Made by a program: the position numbers and the translations under genes | Shown: in pieces, positions 52,856 to 61,034 of the stretch | Position numbering within the stretch: position 1 is the first letter of the stretch | Layout of the letters: each line of letters opens with the position of its first letter | Notes under the pieces: generated by a model | Database searches by the model: none | The model's input: the letters and a program-made list of their open reading frames with translations, nothing else | What the model was told of the DNA's origin: nothing | IMG/VR virus record: IMGVR_UViG_3300028840_002431 | Span: 352,540-416,539 of that record | Strand: one strand, 5' to 3' | DNA from: a virus | Length of the DNA: 64,000 nt

Positions 52856-53624
52856 TGTTTGACTCCTCTTCCCGCCGCCCACGACCCGGTGTCGTAATAG
52901 GTCCGACCGAGAATGACGGGGGCACAGGTGCCGGTGGTACAACCCGTATGGTAGGCACCGTGAGAGGCCGCGCTGTCACAGGGATTTGCGGTCCTCGCAG
53001 GGTGTTAGTAACCGTGATGCCCGCTGGATCGTAGATGATCGCGGAATCACCCGCCACAGTCATGTCCAGGGCACCGACAACAACACCTGTCGGTGTACAA
53101 CTTGAATCCCCAGCCATCGTCGAGGCAGCGTCGTACACAACCGTCGCACCGGGGGACATACTCGAATCAGCGTTCATCGTAACGCTTTCCTGGTCGAATA
53201 TGTCCACGTCCGCTGTGATTGACGAGTCACCAGCCATAGAGGCAGCCGCGTCGTACACAACCGTCGCTCCCGCCCCAAGGTTGGAGTCGGCACTCATCGT
53301 AACGCTTTCCTGGTCGAATATATCCAGGTCCGCCGCTACAGATGAATCTCCGTCCATGGAAGTGGCACCGGCATACGTGACAACAGGTCCCGCACTCGCG
53401 GCGGAATCTCCGTCCATGGACGACACGCCCGCCCAAATTGCAGCGCCTCCCGCACCAACGGAGGAATCCCCGTCCATACTAGAGACACCATCCCAAACGA
53501 CGCCAGCACCAGCACCGACAGCGGAATCGCCGCCCATGGAGGCGATAGCGTCCCAAAGGACGGTAGCACCAGCACCAACGGAGGAGTCCGCACTAAAGGA
53601 CGCACCAATTTCAACAATAGCCAT
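52842..53624 (-). CDS. 20-residue-repeat beta-solenoid protein
   Basis: 260 aa. Residues 9-202 consist of about ten tandem units of 20 residues with the core x-(G/A)-D-S-(S/A/N), for example SMDGDSSVGAGGAAIWAGVS. A unit with DIFDQESV occurs twice, 40 residues apart. The regular length predicts a beta-helix or solenoid. The C-terminal 58 residues are Pro/Val-rich and disordered. Surface decoration or fibre role is likely. No enzyme motif. Confidence 0.65.
   Translation of the reverse strand: MAIVEIGASFSADSSVGAGATVLWDAIASMGGDSAVGAGAGVVWDGVSSMDGDSSVGAGGAAIWAGVSSMDGDSAASAGPVVTYAGATSMDGDSSVAADLDIFDQESVTMSADSNLGAGATVVYDAAASMAGDSSITADVDIFDQESVTMNADSSMSPGATVVYDAASTMAGDSSCTPTGVVVGALDMTVAGDSAIIYDPAGITVTNTLRGPQIPVTARPLTVPTIRVVPPAPVPPSFSVGPITTPGRGRREEESNNDGF
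53019..53600 (-). repeat. Tandem 60-bp coding repeats
   Basis: About ten imperfect 60-base units, coding the 20-residue repeats of the gene 52842-53624. The 37-base stretch around 53178-53214 recurs at 53298-53334 with few changes (120-base offset), indicating recent duplication of a two-unit block. Confidence 0.7.
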
Positions 53625-53713
53625 TAGGCTTCACCTCCGTTAAAAGGGTCAAGAGAAGAGTTGCGGCCGACTGACCGCAACCCCCTCTTACATGGCCCCT
53701 TGTCGGCAAAAGC

Positions 53714-54115
53714 CTAAGACTCAGTGACCGTGAGAGCGCCGATGGCGAAGTTCAACTGGTCTCCGACACCAACGACCTTGGAGGCAGTCAGATTGCCGAA
53801 GTACAGTACGTTGCCAGCGCCCGGTGTGGCGTTGTCAGTGACCGCAGCACCAACCACGGTTCCCCACGCAGCGCCCGCTACGGGGAAAGTGACGGCACCG
53901 GAGTTCGAGGTCGAAGCCGAAGCCGCAGCCGCGAACGTGGCCGCAACACGGTTGTAGAGGGTACCGCCAGCGGTAGTGACCTCTGTTCCCGGCGTTGTTG
54001 CAGTCGGAGTCACAGTGTAGAGCGCAGCGTAGACGTTCGCAGGAGAAACATACGCGACGTTCCGCAACACAGCGTCAAGAAGAAGATTGGATAGAGTTTC
54101 AGCCTTAGCAGCCAT
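53714..54115 (-). CDS. Phage beta-jelly virion protein, paralogue of 51464-51847
   Basis: 133 aa, ATG start with AAAGAGGAA upstream. Sequence order (SNLLLDAVLRNVAYVSPANV, YAALYTVTP, GTEVTTAGG, FPVAGAAWGTVVGAAV, NVLYFGNLTA) matches the gene at 51464 and the wide phage family. The two copies are separated by four genes and are diverged. The boxes in the region 54116-54176 could drive it. Probably an abundant surface protein; role not proven. Confidence 0.7.
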   Translation of the reverse strand: MAAKAETLSNLLLDAVLRNVAYVSPANVYAALYTVTPTATTPGTEVTTAGGTLYNRVAATFAAAASASTSNSGAVTFPVAGAAWGTVVGAAVTDNATPGAGNVLYFGNLTASKVVGVGDQLNFAIGALTVTES

Positions 54116-54176
54116 GGTTATTCCTCTTTCTAGTTGTTGTTAGGGGCCAATTCGCATCTGATTTGATCTCTACCCA
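54116..54176 (-). promoter_or_regulatory. Intergenic region with GATCAAATCAGA box
   Basis: 61 bases without a gene. GATCAAATCAGA on the minus strand (54168-54157) resembles boxes before the sheath and chaperone genes. A possible promoter element for the gene 53714-54115. Confidence 0.25.
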
Positions 54177-54431
54177 CTACGACATATGACAGACCGACTT
54201 CAGCGACTTCACATTGTGGGCATACGGCTGGGCCGGAACCTTCCCGGTGTTGTTAAACCATGCCGTTTTAAGTTCATCGATGTTGGCGATACTCGTATCA
54301 AAAACGAAGTAAACTCGCCCGTTCTCCCTGTCCGTCCTTTTCATCTCCACTCCCGCCGTCTGTAAATAGGCGGCGAAATAGAGATCCGGCGTCCGGAATT
54401 CACCGGGCTTCGATTGAATCCTATTTGACAT
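54177..54431 (-). CDS. DUF5659-like small protein
   Basis: 84 aa, ATG start. The sequence DLYFAAYLQTAGVEMKRTDR and then GRVYFVFD ... LKTAWFN ... Y ... LKSVCH fits the short DUF5659 domain seen in phages and bacteria, of unknown role. Complete at this length. Confidence 0.6.
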   Translation of the reverse strand: MSNRIQSKPGEFRTPDLYFAAYLQTAGVEMKRTDRENGRVYFVFDTSIANIDELKTAWFNNTGKVPAQPYAHNVKSLKSVCHMS

Positions 54432-54527
54432 ATCTCAATCCTCATCTAAGCACCTTTTCGGTGACACTAACTTCATCTTGGGATCTGTTTTTTATCTACA
54501 TCTATATCTGGGTTACTACACTCCGGT
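54432..54527 (-). promoter_or_regulatory. Intergenic region with AGATGTAGAT box
   Basis: 96 bases without a gene. The minus strand holds ACCCAGATATAG and AGATGTAGAT (54503-54494), like the AGATGTAAAT box before the chaperone gene. An A-rich run follows. Possible promoter for the DUF5659-like gene. Confidence 0.25.
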
Positions 54528-55640
54528 CTAAGTGACCGTGAACTCGTTCGAGGCAAGGCTGGTGTACTGCACGATGACCTTGGAACCTGCCACACCAAGG
54601 CTGTTCAGAAGGGACGCGGGGATCACGATGGTGGTAGGAGCAACTCCGCCCTGAGTACCACCCGAAAGCGTGGTCCTGATCGTGTACTGATAGAGCTTGA
54701 CCGAAATCGCCCCACAAGCCGATGTGACCCGGACCACCGTCTGGTCAACCTCAGGGTCAGGGTGCCCAAGGTTGGTTCCCGTGATGGTGATGTCACCCGC
54801 ATTCGGGTTGTCGGACGCCGCGCCACCGATCACTGTGAGAGGAGCCGTGAAGGGCGTAACACCGTCATCTGCCACGACCTCGATAGCCGGTCCCGGCGTC
54901 AGAGGCGGCATGGCCCTCGGATCGGGGTTGTAAGAAGCATCCAGGAACCCGGAAATCATCCCGACCTGAAAGCTCTTAATCGCCACATCAGTGTCGATGA
55001 ACTGAGGGGCGATCGTGTCCGCGAGAGCGTTCAGTTGAGCCAGGGTGGCTCCCGCGCCCACGGTGGCGTACAGAGTCGCCGTAGAAACATCGAGAGGGCC
55101 GCCGACGGGCAGACAGGTCGTAACGACGGTGGCCACTGTCGGCACCGTGAACGAGCCGCCCGCTCCGAAACCAACCACGCCGTTGAACGTGGAGGGTGGA
55201 TCAGCATCGATCTCGACATAACTGCCGACTCCCGGCGTATTGCTCTGTAACACCATGTAGGTGCCAGAATCATCCAGCCGGGCGGTGGCGTCCAAGCCAG
55301 CCGTGGCAATGGCGGTGTTCACGGCGTCCACCAGATCCTGGCCGGAAGCGTATACCGCTGCCGCCACAGTGACCGTGGTGAAGGCTGCCGCCGACGCCAC
55401 CTTGGCCTCAAGAACGTCATCGACGCCGAGAGTGACCGTGGCACCGCCTGAGATGTCCGTCGTGCCTTGAAGACCCGCAGGAATTACCCCTAACGCGCCC
55501 CCGACAACCGTTGAATCGGGTCGTCCAACACGCCGCTCTTGGCCTTCCGGCTCCGTGGGCGGGTTGTACCGACTGATCGGCTCCAGATCCATTAATGCAA
55601 GCGGTCCTGGAATATCTCCTCGAATAACACCAACGCGCAT
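54528..55640 (-). CDS. Virion protein with shared beta module and C-terminal Ig/TIG-like domain
   Basis: 370 aa, ATG start. Residues about 55-170 carry the same beta module as sheath and the gene 928-2061 (GVDDVLEAKV ... GQDLVDAVNTAI ... FNGVVGFG). Residues about 255-370 form an IPT/TIG-like domain (GDITITGTNLGHPDPEVDQT, ... TTIVIPASLLNSLG) that is repeated in the gene at 56063-56671. Probably a head or neck surface protein. No enzyme motif. Confidence 0.6.
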   Translation of the reverse strand: MRVGVIRGDIPGPLALMDLEPISRYNPPTEPEGQERRVGRPDSTVVGGALGVIPAGLQGTTDISGGATVTLGVDDVLEAKVASAAAFTTVTVAAAVYASGQDLVDAVNTAIATAGLDATARLDDSGTYMVLQSNTPGVGSYVEIDADPPSTFNGVVGFGAGGSFTVPTVATVVTTCLPVGGPLDVSTATLYATVGAGATLAQLNALADTIAPQFIDTDVAIKSFQVGMISGFLDASYNPDPRAMPPLTPGPAIEVVADDGVTPFTAPLTVIGGAASDNPNAGDITITGTNLGHPDPEVDQTVVRVTSACGAISVKLYQYTIRTTLSGGTQGGVAPTTIVIPASLLNSLGVAGSKVIVQYTSLASNEFTVT

Positions 55641-55651
55641 AGCCTAGCTCC

Positions 55652-56047
55652 TTATGGTTTTCCGACTGCAACCTCTGTTGCGGGGGTCTCCGTGAACTTT
55701 CCGCGTAGCTGATCCCTTCTTAACAACTTGAGAATAGAACCGTAATCGGAGTAATAACCCGCCACGGCCTTGAGGAACCTGAGTTGGTCCGCTCGCCACG
55801 CGAACTTGGCCTCTCTGGACCAGATCCGCATTCTCCGCAAATATTTGATATACTTTGGCGCATACTCTAGTGTCTTGAACTCGTCCTGTGCTAACTCAAG
55901 GTTCGCCTGTCGTGCCAAAACATCCTTGAGAATAAGTTGGACTTGTCGCATGAGGAACAGGTTCTTCGGCCGCCATTGTTGCTTGACGGCCATGAAGTCC
56001 GAGACATCCTCTTGCTCCAAAATCCATGGGATGTAGTGGTATTGCAC
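55652..56047 (-). CDS. Unknown helical basic protein, 131 aa
   Basis: GTG start at 56047 with GGGAAAACCCGG upstream, weak. The product is helical, rich in Arg, Lys, Leu and Trp (YIKYLRRMRIWSREAKFAWR). It lies between two Ig-domain genes. No family recognised. A DNA- or protein-binding role is conceivable. Confidence 0.55.
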   Translation of the reverse strand: MQYHYIPWILEQEDVSDFMAVKQQWRPKNLFLMRQVQLILKDVLARQANLELAQDEFKTLEYAPKYIKYLRRMRIWSREAKFAWRADQLRFLKAVAGYYSDYGSILKLLRRDQLRGKFTETPATEVAVGKP

Positions 56048-56062
56048 ACCGGGTTTTCCCTG

Positions 56063-56671
56063 CTACGGGGTTACGGCCACCACCGCTGTAAGTTGCTCAT
56101 TAGCGAGCACCTGTACCGAAGACACAGCCGGACCGATGCCTGGAACCAACGCGGCAGGGATAACGATCGATGTCGCTCCCACAGTTCCACCACCGCCCGT
56201 AATCTGCGTCTGGGTTAATGTGACAGCCCCAAAGCCGGTGATGACCACCGACGTGATATCAGGCGGGACCGACAAGAAAGTGGTTCCTGTCAAAGTCAGA
56301 TCGCCAGGGCCGGGGTTGTTGATCTGAGCCACCGTCAACGTCGGGGCTTGCACCTGAGACGCTGTCAGCGACAGAACGTCAATGGCCCCGGATTGCTGGA
56401 AACCGTAGATCTTACCCTTTCCAGCCGAGTGAGTGACTCTCTGGGTCTCCTGTAGATCTATGTACCCCTGAATCAAAGGATACCCAGCGGATGCCTGAGT
56501 GCGGGGAACATAACACTCCTGCTTGGGTTTACCGATTATGCCGTCTCGAACATAGGCATTGGGATCGGCCGTCGAACCGAGACGGTGATATTGCTTGTTC
56601 GGGAGACCGTCATCGATGTCATCGATCAGAATCGCGTTCGAAACAGTCTGTTGGTGAATGAGCCTTAACAT
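56063..56671 (-). CDS. Virion protein with C-terminal Ig/TIG-like domain
   Basis: 202 aa. The ATG at 56671-56669 with GAGAGG upstream is preferred over a longer frame beginning at 56746. The C-terminal about 95 residues (GDLTLTGTTFLSVPPDITSV, ... GATSIVIPAALVPGIG) resemble the Ig-like domain at the end of the gene 54528-55640, so the pair is probably paralogous there. The N-terminal part is unknown. Confidence 0.6.
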   Translation of the reverse strand: MLRLIHQQTVSNAILIDDIDDGLPNKQYHRLGSTADPNAYVRDGIIGKPKQECYVPRTQASAGYPLIQGYIDLQETQRVTHSAGKGKIYGFQQSGAIDVLSLTASQVQAPTLTVAQINNPGPGDLTLTGTTFLSVPPDITSVVITGFGAVTLTQTQITGGGGTVGATSIVIPAALVPGIGPAVSSVQVLANEQLTAVVAVTP

Positions 56672-56846
56672 ATAGCGCCTCTCAATTGGTTCACTAAGAT
56701 CTAAGGATCTCAGCGTGGCACGGGACCTTTTGTGAAAGGCAGCCAATAAAAGAAAGTGCAGAATTTTACTGGCTTCTTCCGTCGATTTCCGAAAGTGTTG
56801 GAAAAACCAACAGCGCCCGCGACGCCGAAGCCTAAAATTTAGCGCT
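56672..56846 (-). promoter_or_regulatory. Intergenic region between modification cassette and structural genes
   Basis: 175 bases without a gene. A TGTTGG/CCAACA stem with a T5 loop on the minus strand (56812-56796) is the only clear secondary structure. The sequence is A/T-rich before the ribosome-binding site. It may separate two transcripts; no convincing promoter pair is seen. Confidence 0.25.
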
Positions 56847-57749
56847 TTATGGAGGGCCTTCTAACAAATTCACGAACTTGTCGATGCAACGCCCCATGGA
56901 ATAGCGGGTCTCCACCCACTCTCTGCACCAAGCCGGGTCTTTAGGCTTTATGGCCCCCAACTCCTCAAAGGTGTTCCAGAGGCACTCTCTGGGCCATATG
57001 GTGTCGGCCCCTGGCCACGCATGGACGAGAGGAGTCAAGCCCATTGCCATAGCTTCCGCGACCCCCATGCCGAAGCTCTCAGTCACGCTCGTGGATATGA
57101 TAAAACGCTTACCCCTCAAGAACTCCTCGGTCCGCACCCACCCGAAATACCTAACATTAGGCAGTTCCAGATCTCGAAAATATAGCTCTATCTCCTCGTC
57201 CTGGAATGTCCCTCCGACATGAAATTGCCGGTCCGCTAACGAGGCCATTACCGCCCGCAAGAGGGCTGGACCCTTTTTCTTGTTCAGATAGCCGACGTAG
57301 GCGACGGTGCTGTCGTCCATAGACGCCTCGTCCTGAAGCTGAAACTTCGTGAGATCAACACCGTTCGGGATAAGATGTAATCTCACCTCAGGGCACAACT
57401 TGGCCATCTTGGCCCCCACGATCTCCTCGAATTTGGGAGACACCACGATCAGATCCGACACGTTAGGCCAAAAAACCCTCTTTAAATACTGATCCTGAGC
57501 CTCGTAACGGTGCAACCGGACAATGAGTCTTGGTTTTTTAGGTAGCTCCCCTAGCCTCTTGGACAAAACGACGGCGTTCTCGTCGCAGAAATCAACGAAT
57601 ATAACGTCCGGGCACAAAGTCTTGACATACTTCCACATATATTCGTTTTGGACGTGCTGTTCCCGATAGACGCTGTGGCCCTGTAGCCTCTCTGCGAGAT
57701 AAGGAGCCAGAGAGAAATTGGGTGTGATTTCGACAACGAGAAGCTTCAT
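56847..57749 (-). CDS. GT4-family glycosyltransferase
   Basis: 300 aa. The ATG at 57749 overlaps the upstream TGA (ATGA); a longer frame from 57824 is less likely. Two Rossmann-like halves are present, with YVGYLNKKKGP in the nucleotide-sugar region and TESFGMGVAEAMAMG, the E-x7-E signature of GT4. It would transfer a sugar from a nucleotide sugar. It closes a cassette with two methyltransferases, a sulfotransferase and a GT2 enzyme, so all may act on one glycan. Substrate unknown. Confidence 0.8.
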   Translation of the reverse strand: MKLLVVEITPNFSLAPYLAERLQGHSVYREQHVQNEYMWKYVKTLCPDVIFVDFCDENAVVLSKRLGELPKKPRLIVRLHRYEAQDQYLKRVFWPNVSDLIVVSPKFEEIVGAKMAKLCPEVRLHLIPNGVDLTKFQLQDEASMDDSTVAYVGYLNKKKGPALLRAVMASLADRQFHVGGTFQDEEIELYFRDLELPNVRYFGWVRTEEFLRGKRFIISTSVTESFGMGVAEAMAMGLTPLVHAWPGADTIWPRECLWNTFEELGAIKPKDPAWCREWVETRYSMGRCIDKFVNLLEGPP

Positions 57750-58246
57750 CGCCACCCCAAAATATGCTTCCGGCCTTCCCTGCCAGAGACTACAGAGGCG
57801 TGTTTGAAGTCCTCTTGGGTCCACCTGGAAATGTGAGCTTCATGCTTGTTTCCGTGGCAAGCGCCCTGCCCGCTCCAGTACGCCGGGGTCGAGACAATGT
57901 AATGTTTCTTCACACCCTCCAACAATTTCTTACCGTCTTCTCGACTCAGATGCTCGATAATATCGACGAGCAAGATCAGATCATACCCCTCGAACGTGGG
58001 CAGAAGTTCCATGACATTCTGGTAGAAAACACGCCGGTAGACGCAGTCATGGACCGGGGATTTGTAGTTTTCAAAAACCTCAACCCCATCCACGATCGGC
58101 GTGAACCCCTTCCAGTATTTTAAATACTCAACACACAGGACACCCCACTTACCGTACCCGGCCCCCACATCCAAAATGGTCCGGGGACACATCTCCATCA
58201 CCTTGTAGACAATGTCCGATATCACTTCCGGCCGACAACTAGGCAT
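57746..58246 (-). CDS. SAM-dependent methyltransferase
   Basis: 166 aa, ATG start. SAM-binding motif ILDVGAGYGKWG near residue 24 and an acidic loop LILLVDIIEHLSREDG near residue 90 mark a class I methyltransferase. It is shorter than usual and lacks a clear substrate domain. Neighbouring glycosyltransferases suggest methylation of a sugar. Confidence 0.75.
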   Translation of the reverse strand: MPSCRPEVISDIVYKVMEMCPRTILDVGAGYGKWGVLCVEYLKYWKGFTPIVDGVEVFENYKSPVHDCVYRRVFYQNVMELLPTFEGYDLILLVDIIEHLSREDGKKLLEGVKKHYIVSTPAYWSGQGACHGNKHEAHISRWTQEDFKHASVVSGREGRKHILGWR

Positions 58247-58247
58247 C

Positions 58248-58835
58248 CTAGCTCCTCACGTAGATATAGAAATCAGCCAAGCTCCCGTTCGAGTGTTTAC
58301 TCATGGGCCATGGATTTTCCACCTTCTCGGCCAATCTCCATTCCGGGAACACTGTTTCCACATGATCCGTAAACTTGCGCTGACGCTCGTAGGTCGAAAA
58401 CCACTTCTCAAAGTTGGAGGAATAGATGGCCACGAACCTCCGGGCGCAACGAAAAAGCGCTTCCATATAAGCTAGATACACCTCATCTTCTACGAGATGA
58501 AAAATGACATCCAGGCTCAAAGTTAGCTCAGCGCTTCCGACCCGGTAGTCCGGATGTTGAACCACCTGAAAGGTCTTGGTGGGATCGCCTTTATACTTCT
58601 CCGAGCAAACGCGGACCGCTTCTTCGGAGACATCTAACCCTGTGTAAACAGGGATCTGGAAAAGGCCCAACTGGTTGCCGTCCCCACACCCCAAATCCAA
58701 CACCGACCGTATCTTGTTCTCTCTCACAAGACGGTTTATTACCTCGGCCTTGAACTCGGCCAACTTGCCGTAGGACCCTCTTCCCGAAGTCCGCCCGCTA
58801 CGGTACCGCTGCTCCCAGTATTCGGCGCTAGACAT
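58248..58835 (-). CDS. SAM-dependent methyltransferase
   Basis: 195 aa, ATG start overlapping the upstream stop by 8 bases. VLDLGCGDGNQL (about residue 45) is a canonical SAM motif and GLDVSEEAV follows as motif II, then SLDVIFHL. A class I methyltransferase of the compact type. It is in an overlapping operon with sulfotransferase and glycosyltransferases, so an O-methylated glycan is likely. Confidence 0.75.
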   Translation of the reverse strand: MSSAEYWEQRYRSGRTSGRGSYGKLAEFKAEVINRLVRENKIRSVLDLGCGDGNQLGLFQIPVYTGLDVSEEAVRVCSEKYKGDPTKTFQVVQHPDYRVGSAELTLSLDVIFHLVEDEVYLAYMEALFRCARRFVAIYSSNFEKWFSTYERQRKFTDHVETVFPEWRLAEKVENPWPMSKHSNGSLADFYIYVRS

Positions 58836-59439
58836 CGTACCCCAGAAACCCGGAAGGCACGATTTCCTTGACGGCCCTCAGGAGGCTCTCGGGAGGCTCT
58901 TTGGGCTGAGTAGGCGGCTTCGCTGGTAACCACCCAACGCGCTCCTTGACCCTCTTGTAACTATCGTGCTTTGGAGTTAGCTCGAACCAGTCGGCTATCC
59001 GGGACAGGATCTCGTCATGCTTGTCGCTTATAAGATCTTCATAACGCACCCAACAACACCCTGTCGTGTACCACTTCGCGTGTCGAAGCCACGACTCCAC
59101 GCCCTGTCTTCCGATGTACTTACCGTTGTCCCACCTGCATAGTGGGTCCATCAACCGCCAATAAGACATCAAAGTATCTACCGGGTGTCGGACGATGTAT
59201 AGCACTCTCCTGTCACGGGCTAAGAGGTTGTGTGTGTACCAGAGACGATGCCACGGTATTTCGGCACGAGTTCCCGGCCCCCACTCCTTATCCCCGTAAA
59301 TGAACTTGTAAGGGGGCGGCATCTTTACCCTGAGAGACATGTCGGGCAACTCAAAATTCTTCCATATAGTAGCAGCCAAAAGATGGGTCCCACTTCTCTT
59401 ATGAGAGCAGAGTCGGATCGGACCGTAGTTAGCTGTCAC
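58828..59439 (-). CDS. Sulfotransferase (PAPS-dependent)
   Basis: 203 aa, GTG start at 59439 overlapping the previous TGA. The 5'-phosphosulfate loop CSHKRSGTHL (K14-T18) and the 3'-phosphate loop YIVRHPVDTLMSYWR (R84, S92) are present in order, followed by WVRYEDLI. These are the hallmarks of cytosolic-type sulfotransferases, which move sulfate from PAPS to hydroxyls. Length is near the short end. It lies among glycan enzymes, so the acceptor is probably a sugar on the fibre or host-facing surface. Seldom seen in phages. Confidence 0.75.
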   Translation of the reverse strand: MTANYGPIRLCSHKRSGTHLLAATIWKNFELPDMSLRVKMPPPYKFIYGDKEWGPGTRAEIPWHRLWYTHNLLARDRRVLYIVRHPVDTLMSYWRLMDPLCRWDNGKYIGRQGVESWLRHAKWYTTGCCWVRYEDLISDKHDEILSRIADWFELTPKHDSYKRVKERVGWLPAKPPTQPKEPPESLLRAVKEIVPSGFLGYDV

Positions 59440-61016
59440 ACTTTTCTCACAAACAACACATCTTTATTGGTCGCCGTTTCGGCGTAACGGCTCCAAGCGG
59501 CGGCATTGTTAGGTCCGCTCAACTGGGCCATCAAAACCAAAGCTTCTTTGAATTCAGCGTTGATACCCAGCGCTTTCATACAATTCTTCTTGGCCCCGTC
59601 CCAGTCTTTGAGGATCATACAGCACCGTGCCATTTGGAGACGGGCTTCGGCCATCTCAGGCCCCCACGTGGCTTGTGCCATGTAAATCCGATACATCTCA
59701 AGGGCCGATTTCCACTGGCCGTGGTAGCCGTACTCCCGCGCCAAATAGAACTTGTGCCTCGAATTCCCCGGATGTTTGGCTACCGCCTTGGTCAAGATTC
59801 GTACCATTCGGCCTTTATCGATGGAGTGTGCGGGACTCACACCATAAACGATCTTGACCCCGCTGTGCCCGTCGGCCGGTCTCGGGATTGTTTCATGCGC
59901 CATACCCTCGAACTTCAAACCTCTTCGGTTCCGCCAGAAGCGTACGGGATAGTTAGATTGACTTCCGCCTTCCGCTTCTAACTCGCACGATAAGGTCCAC
60001 GCCTCTGGGGCCGCATTCGCAGCCGCCTTCCGCAACCGGGAGATACCGTTCTTTTCTAACACCTCGTCGGCGTCGATACTTAGAATCCAATCCGTTGTGG
60101 AACGGGCGATCGCGAAGTTACGGGCGTCGTCGAACTCGTCCTTCCATTCGTACTCTCCGACGCTCACGTTCTTTGTATACTTACGAGCTATCTCCGGAGT
60201 GTTGTCTTCGGAGCCGGTGTCCACGATCACAATCTCGTCGATGCCATCCAGGGACTTCAAACATTTGTCCAGACAAGCGCTCTCGTTTTTGACAATCATG
60301 GCAGCGCCGATCGTGGGTCTCTTCTCAAACTTTTTCTTGGCCCCGGTTTCTGCGATGAATGTGTACTCGGCAGTCTCAGGCTCAATACGAGTCTTGGTGC
60401 TAGTCTCCACCAACTTATGGTAATCACTACGCAATTTGGAGTTCATACCGGTATCGGGGTCGGCGCTGAGTTGGTTCGGACTAATCCCACGCTGGAACGT
60501 CGCCTTGGGGATCTCACCGACTTTCAACCCAACTCTGGCGGCACGGGTGATGAACTCGTAATCGGCCGCGCAACGCCACGGCTCATAGCCTCCCATCCGC
60601 TCCCACGCCTCGTTCCAGATAGCGAATGCGCCGTAAGCGAGTAAACGGTCGTCCGTGACCTGACGAACAATGTCCGCCCCATCTCGTACCGCTACGTGCT
60701 CATCAACAAGAAACGGATAGGGCACATCGTCAGCGCCGAAGAACATAACGTAAGGATGGCTCGCCAGCGGGACCAGAGTGTTAAATACAATGTAAGGGCC
60801 GTGGTTTTCCGGGAACCAAAAAAGCCGTGTATTCGGCGGAAGCGCCAAATGACCCAACTCTTCCAAGGTGTTCTCGCACCCGTCAACGCCGATCAAAATC
60901 TCTAACGGAATCCCCGCCTTGTTTTCCTGTGCGCCGAACGCATCAAGGCAATTACCGATGTGGTCTGCCGCATTCCAAGCAGAGATCACGACGCTCATAC
61001 CAAGAGGCTGTTCCAT
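59436..61016 (-). CDS. Double GT2 glycosyltransferase with C-terminal TPR-like helices
   Basis: 526 aa, ATG start. Two GT-A domains stand in tandem. The first begins MSVVISAWNAADHIGNCLDA and has MFFGADDVPYPF; the second begins GAAMIVKNESACLDKCLKSL, with VDTGSEDNT and LSIDADEVLE (DxD). The last about 130 residues are helical repeats (YGYHGQWKSALEMYRIYMAQ) resembling TPR, a plan also seen in SunS-like O/S-glycosyltransferases that modify proteins. Thus it may glycosylate a protein, with the adjacent collagen-like fibre an obvious candidate. Confidence 0.75.
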   Translation of the reverse strand: MEQPLGMSVVISAWNAADHIGNCLDAFGAQENKAGIPLEILIGVDGCENTLEELGHLALPPNTRLFWFPENHGPYIVFNTLVPLASHPYVMFFGADDVPYPFLVDEHVAVRDGADIVRQVTDDRLLAYGAFAIWNEAWERMGGYEPWRCAADYEFITRAARVGLKVGEIPKATFQRGISPNQLSADPDTGMNSKLRSDYHKLVETSTKTRIEPETAEYTFIAETGAKKKFEKRPTIGAAMIVKNESACLDKCLKSLDGIDEIVIVDTGSEDNTPEIARKYTKNVSVGEYEWKDEFDDARNFAIARSTTDWILSIDADEVLEKNGISRLRKAAANAAPEAWTLSCELEAEGGSQSNYPVRFWRNRRGLKFEGMAHETIPRPADGHSGVKIVYGVSPAHSIDKGRMVRILTKAVAKHPGNSRHKFYLAREYGYHGQWKSALEMYRIYMAQATWGPEMAEARLQMARCCMILKDWDGAKKNCMKALGINAEFKEALVLMAQLSGPNNAAAWSRYAETATNKDVLFVRKV

Positions 61017-61034
61017 ACGCCTCTTTACACCGAC

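Noticed and set aside
53019-53600. Regular 60-base repeats resembling a CRISPR array
   Set aside because: The repeats lack unique spacers, are imperfect and are in one coding frame with 20-residue period.
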